Source: Bowmanella denitrificans (lineage in GTDB: Bacteria > Pseudomonadota > Gammaproteobacteria > Enterobacterales > Alteromonadaceae). From it: 64,000 nt of DNA. This document shows, one piece after another, positions 1 to 7,327 of the stretch (the first letter of the stretch is position 1; each line of letters begins with the position of its first letter). The DNA is taken from NCBI RefSeq assembly GCF_002887595.1, contig NZ_PEBU01000012.1, positions 1 to 64,000 of the forward strand. Direction: 5' to 3'. The notes below the pieces were generated by a model, which was not told where the DNA came from, did not search any database, and was given only the letters and a program-made list of their open reading frames with translations. A program made the translations under genes and the position numbers.

Positions 1-415
1 ACAGCATGATCAGCTCGTCAATTGGTCTGACAAATCAAGTCGAGGTTGCTCAAATAATGTTCGTGATCTCACCCTGAGCGCATTATTGTGTTACCTGAAA
101 AATTATTATTAGAGACACAATAGCCAAGCCTGCATCCCTGTTTTTTATCCGCTCTTGTTATAAGAGCGGGCGACATTATGCTGCGGATTAACCGCTCGTC
201 AATCCAAAGCCATTACATAGATAAAGTGTTTTGTTTAATACTTTGAAATTTATAAGGTTATTTTGGCTTGTGGGGACTTTTAATATTCAATTACAAATTT
301 GCAAAGACTCCAATCTTGCTTTGTTCTGACTAGCTATAGACACTTAAGCATGTGCGACTGAACTGTATTCTGTGCAGTCAATATTGACGCTTGAAAAAAA
401 CGAAAGGGAATTAAT
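1..415. other. Gene-free left edge and upstream region
   Basis: No convincing gene is visible. The stretch is AT-rich and contains one small hairpin at 150-168 (CGCTCTT / AAGAGCG) that has no T-run on its downstream side on either strand, so it is not a standard terminator. A purine-rich ribosome-binding site (GAAAGGGAA) lies at 402-410, six bases before the GTG start of the hydrolase gene. I cannot assign a promoter with confidence. Confidence 0.5.
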
Positions 416-1423
416 GTGAATAAATATCTGCTGTCCATCGTATTTGCCTTCTGTTCCAGTATTGTTGACGCATCAGGTTTGATTCCTGACGATAGCGTAA
501 AACATCAGAGCGATTGTTTTAGCGATAAGTTTTCCAGCTATGAATCCTGGCGTGGATTTATAGAACAGAAAAATAAAGCTCAGGGAAAGTCTGAAAAGCT
601 GATAGATAAAGCCATGCAGTCCTTTGACAAAAGATTCAGTAAGACGGATTTTGATTTTTATCGGAACGAATTGATATGTAGCAGTTTTATCTATCAAGTA
701 GACGGAGTTGATGTCTTCGGTTACGTCATTAAACCTCGAAATCATAATGGGAAATTGCCTGTATTAATTTATAACCGGGGAGGCAACGGCAATTTTGGTT
801 CTGTGGTGTTTGCCTCAATGATGCACAATTTGTTTCCTATTGCTAATGAAGGTTTCGTGATTATCGGTAGTCAATATCGCGGCACGTTTAGCGAACAGGA
901 CAATGCAGATGAGTTCGGTGGCAAGGATGTTGACGATGTCGTAGCACTGCGGGATTTTATCGGCCAGATACCCGGTGCGGATCCACAGCGAGTTGGCATG
1001 TTTGGTGCCAGTCGGGGTGGCATGCAAACGTTTCTGGCCTTAAAACGAATGGAGGAAGTTAAGGCTATCGCTACTATTGCTGGTGTGTCAGATTTGTCCA
1101 GAGAAATAGCGCATCGCCCGGAAATGGAAAGGGTATTTAAACATCGAATTCCCGATTATCAACACAACAAAAAAGCGGAGTTGGAAAAACGCTCGACGTT
1201 AAATAACTTAGACGATTTATCTGCCAGCGTACCTATTTTGCTATTGCATGGTACTGATGATGAGCGCGTTCAGGTTGAACAATCAACGTTATTGGCAGAA
1301 GCGCTGAGTAGAAAACAGCTGCCTCATAAACTTGTGCTGTATCCTGGTGATAATCATTTCTTAAGTAACAACAAAGAGAAGGCGAATAAAGAGATAGTCG
1401 ATTGGTTTAAAAGATACTTATAA
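416..1423 (+). CDS. Secreted alpha/beta hydrolase, S9 peptidase-like
   Basis: A 335-residue protein with an N-terminal signal peptide (about residues 1-19, ending in VDA) and a C-terminal alpha/beta-hydrolase domain of the prolyl-oligopeptidase type. The nucleophile elbow GASRGG places the catalytic Ser near residue 199; HGTDDERV near 277-284 carries the likely Asp and GDNHF near 312-316 the likely His, so the triad looks complete. There is no beta-propeller; the N-terminal 100 residues are family-unlike. The start is GTG, supported by GAAAGGGAA six bases upstream. It stands alone. Probable role is hydrolysis of peptides or esters in the periplasm; the substrate cannot be told from sequence. 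Confidence 0.8.
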   Translation: MNKYLLSIVFAFCSSIVDASGLIPDDSVKHQSDCFSDKFSSYESWRGFIEQKNKAQGKSEKLIDKAMQSFDKRFSKTDFDFYRNELICSSFIYQVDGVDVFGYVIKPRNHNGKLPVLIYNRGGNGNFGSVVFASMMHNLFPIANEGFVIIGSQYRGTFSEQDNADEFGGKDVDDVVALRDFIGQIPGADPQRVGMFGASRGGMQTFLALKRMEEVKAIATIAGVSDLSREIAHRPEMERVFKHRIPDYQHNKKAELEKRSTLNNLDDLSASVPILLLHGTDDERVQVEQSTLLAEALSRKQLPHKLVLYPGDNHFLSNNKEKANKEIVDWFKRYL

Positions 1424-1620
1424 CCCCATAATTAAATGGCTGCCTGATTTATCCATTACAGTGGGATACAGATGACGTGCAATGCATTTTTATATGAACA
1501 GCACGCCTTTTATCCCATCATACCGGCATTTGACAGTGCCTTACCCTCCAGTGGCGTCTGCCAGCTTTGAAAAAATTGAGTAAATAATATGCTGATGCTT
1601 TGCTATTAAGGATGCAGGCT

Positions 1621-1950
1621 ATGAACCTGATACAGGTTGGGATATTGGCACTTTGTTTGGGGTTGTCGGGTTGTGCAAGCAACAGAACGACAAACGCCAG
1701 TCAGCAAGATAAAGTCGAAGGTTTCCATTGTCTCAAGGAAAATCGCGGCAATGAGGACGCTTGCTTGAGTGAACAGCAAAAGCAAAGCGTTGGCCTGAAG
1801 TGTGAAGAGGTGGAAGTGACAGGGTCCAGGTTTAGAAAACGTGGTTGTACCACCCAGGCCCAGCGTGACGCTCGCAGCGGGAATGCCAAAGAGGCAGCTC
1901 AACGTATGCGTGATAGTGGTAAATCCAATATCACCAAAATGGGCAATTAG
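1621..1950 (+). CDS. Small lipoprotein, unknown function
   Basis: A 109-residue protein beginning with a lipoprotein signal peptide whose lipobox LSGC puts the lipidated Cys at residue 18. The mature part is polar, has three more Cys, and ends with an Arg/Ala/Met-rich helix-like tail. The ATG chosen here has AAGGA eight bases upstream; an in-frame TTG 21 bases earlier has no such site. I do not recognise the family beyond similar small lipoproteins expected in Alteromonadales. It is convergent with the TetR gene with only 28 bp between them and no clear terminator. Confidence 0.65.
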   Translation: MNLIQVGILALCLGLSGCASNRTTNASQQDKVEGFHCLKENRGNEDACLSEQQKQSVGLKCEEVEVTGSRFRKRGCTTQAQRDARSGNAKEAAQRMRDSGKSNITKMGN

Positions 1951-1978
1951 CGGCGTCTTACTAATTGCTCCTGATCAA

Positions 1979-2560
1979 CTACTGACAAATACTCAGATAA
2001 AGCTGATCGGCCAACTGTTGCAGCACTTCACGCTGCGGATGGGTCTGCGCATAGGTACGCAGGCCATAAATACCCATCACCAGATAGCGGGCAAGGATCT
2101 CAGGGTCCTTGTCTGCTGTTAGTTCGCCCAAGTCTTTGGCTCGCTGTATTTGTGACTCCAAGTTAGCCTGCCAGGTTTCCAGGCTGGTGCTGAGTTCGGC
2201 TTGCAGCTCAGCATCCTGATCAGCCATTTCATTCAGTGCTTTGACCAGAAAACAGGCGCGACTGCTGTCGCAGCTATGGCATTCGGCAACCAAATCGTCC
2301 AGATAGCCTTTCAGACTGGGTAACACGGGGGCATTGGCGGGAAAGGTGGCGGCAAACTGCCTGTCTCTGTCCTGCTTATATTGCTCAACAGCGGCCACCA
2401 GTAACCCACGCTTATTGCCAAACGCACAATAGATGGAACCCGGATGCAAGCCGGTAGCTTTGGTCAGATCTTGCATACTGGTTTTGCCATAGCCTTTATG
2501 TAAGAACGCTTTTAACGCACTTCGCAGCACCTGTTCGCGGTCAAATTCAGCCTGTCGCAT
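1979..2560 (-). CDS. TetR-family transcriptional regulator
   Basis: A 193-residue TetR-type repressor. The N-terminal helix-turn-helix lies at about residues 8-55 (AFLHKGYGKTSMQDL followed by GLHPGSIYCAFGNK), the typical TetR pattern in which the recognition helix ends in a Tyr-x-x-F-x-x-K motif. The C-terminal two thirds is helical and would bind an inducer; it contains Cys residues near 95-101 (CHSCDSSRAC), which in NemR-type relatives sense electrophiles. It is transcribed away from the flavin reductase gene, and three palindromes fill the shared 125-bp gap, so it probably represses both genes. The NemR analogy is inference from context and the Cys cluster. Confidence 0.85.
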   Translation of the reverse strand: MRQAEFDREQVLRSALKAFLHKGYGKTSMQDLTKATGLHPGSIYCAFGNKRGLLVAAVEQYKQDRDRQFAATFPANAPVLPSLKGYLDDLVAECHSCDSSRACFLVKALNEMADQDAELQAELSTSLETWQANLESQIQRAKDLGELTADKDPEILARYLVMGIYGLRTYAQTHPQREVLQQLADQLYLSICQ

Positions 2561-2600
2561 AGTATTCTCCTCGGGACTGCGAGGGATTATATCTCGATAT

Positions 2601-2667
2601 TTGAATGTTTGTTCAAAAAAATTCTTGAGTGATTGCTCAAGAAAGACTATCTTGAGTGCTCATTCAA
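2601..2667. promoter_or_regulatory. Three palindromic operators between TetR and reductase genes
   Basis: Three 16-bp inverted repeats lie at 2601-2616 (TTGAATGTTTGTTCAA), 2625-2640 (TTGAGTGATTGCTCAA) and 2652-2667 (TTGAGTGCTCATTCAA). All share TTGA at the left and TCAA at the right, with start-to-start spacings of 24 and 27 bp. They cover most of the divergent promoter region and stop 18 bp before the reductase start. Several adjacent palindromes facing a TetR gene are best explained as its binding sites. They differ from the NemR operator of Escherichia coli as I recall it. Confidence 0.75.
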
Positions 2668-2685
2668 AAACTCTGGAGTCCACCG

Positions 2686-3729
2686 ATGTCGGATATTCTT
2701 TTTCAACCTTATCGCCTTAATAAGGCGCTGGAACTAAACAACCGTATTCTGATGGCGCCGCTGACCCGCTGTATGGCAGATGACAATCTGGTGCCAACCG
2801 ATGACATGGTGGCGTATTATGCCCGTCGTGCCGATGCCGGTTTGATTATCAGTGAGGCGACCATTATTCGCCCTGATGGTCAGGGTTACCCGAACACCCC
2901 AGGGTTATTTACCGACGCACAGATACAAGGCTGGAAAAAAGTCACTGCGGCAGTGCATCGTGCCGGCGGCAAAATATTCGCACAGCTTTGGCATACCGGC
3001 AGGGTGGCGCATCCGTATTTCTTTGGCGGTGAAGACGTATTGGCACCGTCGGCTGAGAAGGTGGAAGGCACGGTACCCCGTCGTCGTGAACTGACCTATG
3101 TTACGCCCAAACCCGCGACGCTGGATGATATTCAACAGCTGGTGCAGGACTACGCCCAGGCCGCAGCCAATGCCATTGAGGCAGGTTTTGATGGGGTGGA
3201 AATCCATGGTGCCAATGGCTATCTGATTGACCAGTTTTTGCATCACGACAGCAACAAGCGCAGCGATGAGTACGGTGGCAGCCCTGAGAATATGAGTCGC
3301 TTTGCTTTAGAGGTTACGGACGCTATTGCTGCAAGTATCGGCTGGGAAAAAACCGCGCTGCGCATTTCCCCTGGCGCCTATTTTAATATGCAGGGTGATG
3401 CCCGTGATCGTCAGGTATTTGATTACTTGCTGAATGAGCTGCAAAACCGCGATTTGGCATACCTGCATATTGGTATTTTTGATGACAGTATGGAGTTTGA
3501 CTATCTGGGCGGCAGGGCCTCGCAATATGTGCGCAGTCGTTACCACAAAACCCTGGTGGGCGTAGGTGGTTTTACTGCCGATAGTGCAAGTCAGGCCATT
3601 GATGCCGGTGAATTCGATTTGGTTGCTATTGGTCGCCCCTTTATCGCCAACCCTGACTATATCAGTAAGGTACGTAACCAGCAGGATTTGGTGACTTACA
3701 CCGATGATATGTTGGCGACCCTGGTTTGA
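2686..3729 (+). CDS. nemA: Old-yellow-enzyme family NADH:flavin oxidoreductase
   Basis: A 347-residue FMN-dependent TIM-barrel ene-reductase. Visible family signatures are the N-terminal MAPLTRC, AQLWHTGRV near residue 100, and EIHGANGYLIDQF, which holds the His174/Asn177 pair that binds the carbonyl of the substrate; the phosphate-binding AIGRPFIANPD lies near the C-terminus. Length matches NemA of E. coli. The ATG start follows CTGGAGT by about seven bases; an in-frame TTG 30 bp upstream lies inside the third operator and is less likely. Enzymes of this group reduce electrophilic alkenes, N-ethylmaleimide and nitro compounds. It is divergent from its presumed TetR regulator. The nemA symbol is by family and context; the true substrate is unknown. 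Confidence 0.87.
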   Translation: MSDILFQPYRLNKALELNNRILMAPLTRCMADDNLVPTDDMVAYYARRADAGLIISEATIIRPDGQGYPNTPGLFTDAQIQGWKKVTAAVHRAGGKIFAQLWHTGRVAHPYFFGGEDVLAPSAEKVEGTVPRRRELTYVTPKPATLDDIQQLVQDYAQAAANAIEAGFDGVEIHGANGYLIDQFLHHDSNKRSDEYGGSPENMSRFALEVTDAIAASIGWEKTALRISPGAYFNMQGDARDRQVFDYLLNELQNRDLAYLHIGIFDDSMEFDYLGGRASQYVRSRYHKTLVGVGGFTADSASQAIDAGEFDLVAIGRPFIANPDYISKVRNQQDLVTYTDDMLATLV

Positions 3730-3739
3730 TTTAGGGCGC

Positions 3740-3841
3740 TTGGAGTACGAGGAGCGTGCGAAGCTGGCTGACTATGTGATGCGGGGCTTTTCCCAAACAG
3801 GGAAATTGTTTAAGGTAGGCGCCCCATTACCACAGGACTGA
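3740..3841 (+). CDS. Possible 33-residue peptide or gene remnant
   Basis: Between the reductase and the thioredoxin-like lipoprotein there is an open frame that reads like protein rather than noise: from a TTG it gives about 33 residues rich in charged residues, including EYEERAKLADYVMRGF and ending KVGAPLPQD. It can be extended upstream into the reductase gene to an ATG. It stops two bases before the next start. No good ribosome-binding site is evident. It may be a small translated peptide or the C-terminal remnant of a lost gene; I cannot tell which. Confidence 0.3.
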   Translation: MEYEERAKLADYVMRGFSQTGKLFKVGAPLPQD

Positions 3842-3843
3842 TA

Positions 3844-4329
3844 ATGAAAGCGCGATTCCTTGCTCCCATCTTATTGTTGCTGAATGGCTGTGCGCTGACC
3901 GATATGGATTTAGGCGCGGCGTTTACCACCAATGAGCAACAAGCCCTTACCGCCCCCCTGACTCGAGCTGAGTTGCTGCAGGACCCCGCCTTTAACGCCG
4001 AGTATCAGGCGTTTGTACCAAGCCGGGATGATTTACGCAAAATCGCCGCGCTGCGGGGCAAAGGGGTGATGGTGTTTTTTGGCACCTGGTGTCATGACAG
4101 TCAGCGTGAAGTGCCAAGGCTGTTGAAATTGCTGGATGAGGCCAGGGTTAACCCCGCCTGGTTGCAGTTAGTGGCGGTGGATCACAATAAGCAAGAGCCC
4201 AGCGGTTTGTACAAACAGTATAAACTGCGTTATACCCCCACCATCGTAGTATTGGATCAGGGCATCGAAACCCACCGTATGGTGGAGCGCCCCAAGCGCA
4301 GCATCGCCAGCGACCTCACCGGTCTTTAA
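3844..4329 (+). CDS. Thioredoxin-like lipoprotein
   Basis: A 161-residue protein with a lipoprotein signal peptide (lipobox-like LLNGC, Cys16) followed by a thioredoxin-fold domain. The active-site segment is FFGTWCHDS, so the usual CxxC is reduced to a single Cys (Cys83) followed by His-Asp-Ser. A later RYTPTIVVLD contains the cis-Pro loop typical of thioredoxins. With one active-site Cys it is more likely to reduce or trap mixed disulfides, or bind a partner, than to act as a full oxidoreductase. Anchoring would be in the outer or inner membrane, facing the periplasm. Operonic linkage to the upstream reductase is possible but unproved. Confidence 0.75.
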   Translation: MKARFLAPILLLLNGCALTDMDLGAAFTTNEQQALTAPLTRAELLQDPAFNAEYQAFVPSRDDLRKIAALRGKGVMVFFGTWCHDSQREVPRLLKLLDEARVNPAWLQLVAVDHNKQEPSGLYKQYKLRYTPTIVVLDQGIETHRMVERPKRSIASDLTGL

Positions 4330-4337
4330 CAAAACCA

Positions 4338-4945
4338 CGAAAATTTTCTCGCCGAGAGGCTATTAGTATCAGCCGAAGGCAGTTCGTGTCCTTTCGTGTA
4401 GTTCGTGGTCATTCTGAATTTGCAACCACGAAAGACACGAAAAACACGAAACTGTTTCTCGCCGAGACGCTGAGTTCGCAAAGAGATGGTGACCAAAAAA
4501 CTTTGTGGTATCTCCGTGTCCTCTGTGCCTTTGTGGTGACAGTATGCCGGTGCATAGTATGAATAACCACAGAGGCACAGAGAACACAGAGTTGTGTTTA
4601 AGGGATGGCGATTCCGCGTGCTTTTCTTAGCGCACTTTGCGTCTCTGCGAGAGGTTATTAGTATCAGCCGAAGGCAGTTCGTGTCCTTTCGTGTAGTTCG
4701 TGGTCATTCTGAATTTGCAACCACGAAAGTCACGAAAACCACGAAACTGTTTCTCGCCGAGACGCTGAGTTGGCCAAGAGAATGCCCTGAAACTGCTTTG
4801 AAATCTCCGTGCTCTCCGTGCCTCTGTGGTGAAAATCTAACTGCGTAGAAGTATAAAAAACCACAGAGGCACAGAGAGCACAGAGTTGTTAAAGGGATGG
4901 TGACTCTGCGTGCTTTTCTCAGCGCCCCCGGCGTCTCTGCGGTGA
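4338..4945. repeat. Cluster of CTCTGTG / GTGGTT dispersed repeats
   Basis: The region is built from interleaved inverted and direct copies of short motifs: CCACAGAGGCACAGAG, its complement CTCTGTGCCTCTGTGG, ACCACGAAAG/CTTTCGTG and CTCTGCG. A 124-bp block at 4362-4485 recurs at 4657-4780 with few differences (73 of the first 73 positions appear identical), a period of 295 bp. Open frames across it on both strands are low-complexity shadows of the repeat and are not genes. Similar blocks occur further right in this window. Function is unknown; the nested inverted structure would fold strongly as RNA. Confidence 0.8.
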
Positions 4946-5042
4946 AGATATCAAAACTATTGTTCACGGATATTACGTAAATCCACATCGCCAGAGCCGT
5001 CGCGCAGTAAGATAAAACGCTGAGCACCATCAACCCGGATAT
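4922..5042 (-). pseudogene. Duplicated 3' end of the DUF4097 gene
   Basis: These 121 bp align without gaps to 7949-8069, with about six mismatches. On the minus strand 4957-5042 encodes the last 27 residues of the DUF4097 protein (IRVDGAQRF ... NIREQ, stop). Nearly all differences are silent, giving only one Leu-to-Ile change, so the two copies diverged while coding was under selection. The copy is cut at 5042 exactly where transposase-derived sequence begins. It is a gene fragment left by recombination or IS activity. Confidence 0.85.
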
Positions 5043-5370
5043 AGTGTGAACATTCACGGGTTTGGGAGTTGAACAGAGCCATAGCATCAAACTCGACCGA
5101 CTGACGGTCTTAATGTTGCTGACCACACTGGCATCCCTATGATGTTGCTATTGGGCATGGTCATCTGGAAGAGCGGCAAACATCGACGTTTTCAAGCCAA
5201 TACATCAACCAGCCCAACAATATAGTGGCATAGCCTCGGACTGCGGGGCATGGCAACAGCTTTCACCTTTACCCACAGTCAATGGCAACGAGCTATGGAT
5301 TGGTTCTATACCTGTATTGACGAGGCTTAGCTTGGACAAAGTAAAGTATGAATTCGTGGGGATCTCTCAG
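5043..5370 (+). mobile_element. IS4-family (IS10-like) remnant, right end
   Basis: On the plus strand the pieces HSIKLDRLTVLMLLTTLASL, LLGMVIWKSGKHRRFQANT and FTFTHSQWQRAMDWF can be read in order with a frameshift at about 5135 and an in-frame stop near 5224. This is the pattern of the C-terminal end of an IS4-family transposase, including the FQANT motif. Forty bases after its stop the sequence ends in the complement of CTGAGAGATCCCC (5358-5370), which matches the inner end of IS10 as I remember it. The left part of the element is missing; it is a decayed right end. Confidence 0.65.
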
Positions 5371-5436
5371 GGGCAGAACCTAAACCTGTTTACCTATGTT
5401 CATACTCGTACCCAAGAACATACATTCGTTAAATAA
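5371..5436 (+). pseudogene. Possible tail fragment of an RHS/YD-repeat core
   Basis: Directly outside the IS end the frame GQNLNLFTYVHTRTQEH runs to a TAA stop. It recalls the end of an RHS core (a GGxNLYxYVxNP-like segment), after which variable toxin domains normally begin. Only about 13 residues support this, so it may be chance. The AT-rich genes that follow would fit an RHS tail region, but no toxin or immunity domain is recognisable. Confidence 0.2.
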
Positions 5437-5594
5437 AGGACCAAAATCTTTGCAAAAAATCACCCATTAAACTTGATTAATTTTTGCGCAGAACCATACT
5501 TTCTAGGAATTGTGAATTAGAAGTGATTTTAATCTTAGTGATAGCTGCACATTTTTAGTGTAGCTATTTCAACATAACGTAAGGGGTCAATGGA

Positions 5595-6278
5595 ATGAAA
5601 AATCTATATCTATTTTTATTTCTCTGCAGTTTGTTTTCACTGAAATCCTTCTCACAAGAATTATTGAGATTCGAAGATGAAATTTTTAAGCAATACACAA
5701 AGGGTTTAGATGAGAACGCGAAAACTAGAATATCAGATAAAATAGGAAGAGTAAGAGATGCGTACAATTCCTGTCTTAAGGTAGAGAATGTATTGAATTT
5801 GAATGAGAAAGAGAAACTTTTCTTGGAAGCAAGGGACTTGTTAAACTTTCTTAGAAAAAATTCAAGTTCTTTATATTTAGATGAGAAAATATTGTTTGAA
5901 ATATCTGGGTTTGATCAAAAAATGGCCGGCGAGATGGAGAAAATTGTTCTGGCATGTTCAATGCCTAATAAATCAGAAGCTGTTCTTGGTGCATTAAATG
6001 AACTTCATCGAAACGAACGATCCTTGACCATTAAAACTTATTATTTAGTAAATTCCAGCCTTGATGAGAGTGAGTTATTGTCTTGGGAAAAATTTAAGAA
6101 TGACAGAATAACTCATCAAAGTTATACAGTACAAATAGATTTCGGGAAAATGGCAAATCTCTATCCTGATATTTTTAAAGAGAGAGTATCTCGAATTTGT
6201 AATAAAAGGTCACCCTCATTGAATTTTGATTTTTTTAGAGAAAAATCAAGTTTCTTAAACTACATGGAGAATAAGTAG
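5595..6278 (+). CDS. Secreted protein of unknown function, AT-rich
   Basis: A 227-residue protein with a clear signal peptide (residues 1-20, KNLYLFLFLCSLFSLKSFSQ). The mature part is Lys/Glu/Asn-rich and predicted mostly helical, with four Cys, two of them in CSMPNK and ICNKRS contexts. I recognise no family. Base composition is far more AT-rich than the flanking genes, indicating recent transfer. The ATG start has GGGG eight bases upstream. It ends immediately before the next start (TAG followed directly by ATG), so the two are cotranscribed and both exported. The preceding 5437-5594 is AT-rich and holds their promoter region; no gene is seen in it. Confidence 0.6.
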   Translation: MKNLYLFLFLCSLFSLKSFSQELLRFEDEIFKQYTKGLDENAKTRISDKIGRVRDAYNSCLKVENVLNLNEKEKLFLEARDLLNFLRKNSSSLYLDEKILFEISGFDQKMAGEMEKIVLACSMPNKSEAVLGALNELHRNERSLTIKTYYLVNSSLDESELLSWEKFKNDRITHQSYTVQIDFGKMANLYPDIFKERVSRICNKRSPSLNFDFFREKSSFLNYMENK

Positions 6279-6707
6279 ATGAAATTTATTTCAGTTTTAA
6301 TGTTTGCGTTTTTCGGTTCCATTGCGTCAACTTCAGTATATGCAAGACTTGATGCAATATGCTATGAGGGACCATTAGGGCCTCACTCTAATACAGCAAT
6401 AAATCGTTATACATGGGATTTGTCTGATAAGCTATTTACAGACGGTATATTTATTGTTGCAAATGGCCATGATATTAATATGCCAACAAGAAAGTTCGAT
6501 AAAGTAGGTGTAATTGACTTTGCTTCGTATAGTGAGTATGAGGTCACATATCTAGTTACATCTAGTTACGTGCCCGTCACAATTGAGTATACTTCGGGCG
6601 GTAAGATATTCGTTTATACATTCGTTTATGAAGTTGGATTCATACCTGTTCCTTTGGGGACTCCAGACAGTATGGATGGCTGCTTTGACATCGTGACGAT
6701 AACTTGA
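6279..6707 (+). CDS. Small secreted protein of unknown function, AT-rich
   Basis: A 142-residue protein with signal peptide (residues 1-22, cleavage after VYA) and a mature part of about 120 residues. It has many alternating Val/Thr/Tyr segments such as YEVTYLVTSSYVPVTIEY, which suggests a small beta-sandwich, and two Cys (near 28 and 135) that could form one disulfide joining the ends. No family recognised. It abuts the upstream secreted protein with no gap, and shares its AT-rich composition. Possible roles include an inhibitor, immunity or surface protein, but nothing in the sequence decides. Confidence 0.6.
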   Translation: MKFISVLMFAFFGSIASTSVYARLDAICYEGPLGPHSNTAINRYTWDLSDKLFTDGIFIVANGHDINMPTRKFDKVGVIDFASYSEYEVTYLVTSSYVPVTIEYTSGGKIFVYTFVYEVGFIPVPLGTPDSMDGCFDIVTIT

Positions 6708-6760
6708 AATGGAGACCAGCGCTTAGCTAATAGCGCTCTACTTTTTCCTTGAATAGCACT

Positions 6761-7297
6761 ATGGTGAACAATAATAGGGTAGGTCTTGGTAATATCGATT
6801 TTTGTTTGAACGAACCTAGGGGGAATCTGATAGTCATATTGTCAGGTGATAAAAGAATTAGTTCTTTTGAGATTGCTGAAGAACTAGTTGAAGAAATTGC
6901 AGGGTTGGGATTCTCAAGTATGCACTTTAATAAAGAAGGAGTGTCAAACGTAGACTATGTTTTTGCTTCATTTACGAATGAAGATATAAGTGATAGAACG
7001 ATTAAATTATTACTCGCTGCAAAACTCGTAATGCTAGTAATTAATGGTAATCTTGAGAGAAATTTAGTTGAAAATTTTAACTATCTCAAAAAGAATAGAG
7101 CTTATTTTGCAAGGTTGAGAAAGATTTTGACACTTTCTTTACCTATGGGATTGATTAAAGAGGGGGGTGATTTTTATTTATTTAGAAACCATGTCGCCAG
7201 TTACATTTCAATTCAATTGCAAGATATAAATGATACATTTAAGGATAAATTCGATAACTTTTCGCACTTAGCTTCGTTCATTGTTAAGTCAATATAG
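6761..7297 (+). CDS. Cytoplasmic protein of unknown function, AT-rich
   Basis: A 178-residue protein without signal peptide or membrane segment. It alternates hydrophobic strands and helices (NLIVILSGD, VDYVFASFTNED, LLAAKLVMLVING), the pattern of a small alpha/beta fold, and finishes with a helical tail. No family recognised. The ATG is used here; an in-frame TTG four codons earlier is possible, and neither has a strong ribosome-binding site. It is third in a run of three AT-rich genes, 53 bp after the second. An exported pair followed by a cytoplasmic protein is the whole of the cargo between two IS scars. Confidence 0.55.
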   Translation: MVNNNRVGLGNIDFCLNEPRGNLIVILSGDKRISSFEIAEELVEEIAGLGFSSMHFNKEGVSNVDYVFASFTNEDISDRTIKLLLAAKLVMLVINGNLERNLVENFNYLKKNRAYFARLRKILTLSLPMGLIKEGGDFYLFRNHVASYISIQLQDINDTFKDKFDNFSHLASFIVKSI

Positions 7298-7327
7298 TTT
7301 CACTTGCATACATATGTTCAATATCTA

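Noticed and set aside
150-168. Hairpin CGCTCTT/AAGAGCG near the left edge considered as a terminator
   Set aside because: No T-run follows on either strand and no gene end is visible in the window.
4369-5126. Open frames of 72-140 codons on both strands
   Set aside because: They consist of translated CTCTGTG/GTGGTT repeats and, for the minus-strand frame, run out of frame through the DUF4097 fragment. No ribosome-binding sites or domains.
5341-5436. RHS-like reading extended upstream into KYEFVGISQ
   Set aside because: That part lies inside the IS10-like terminal sequence, so only the stretch after 5370 can be considered, and it is too short to be sure.
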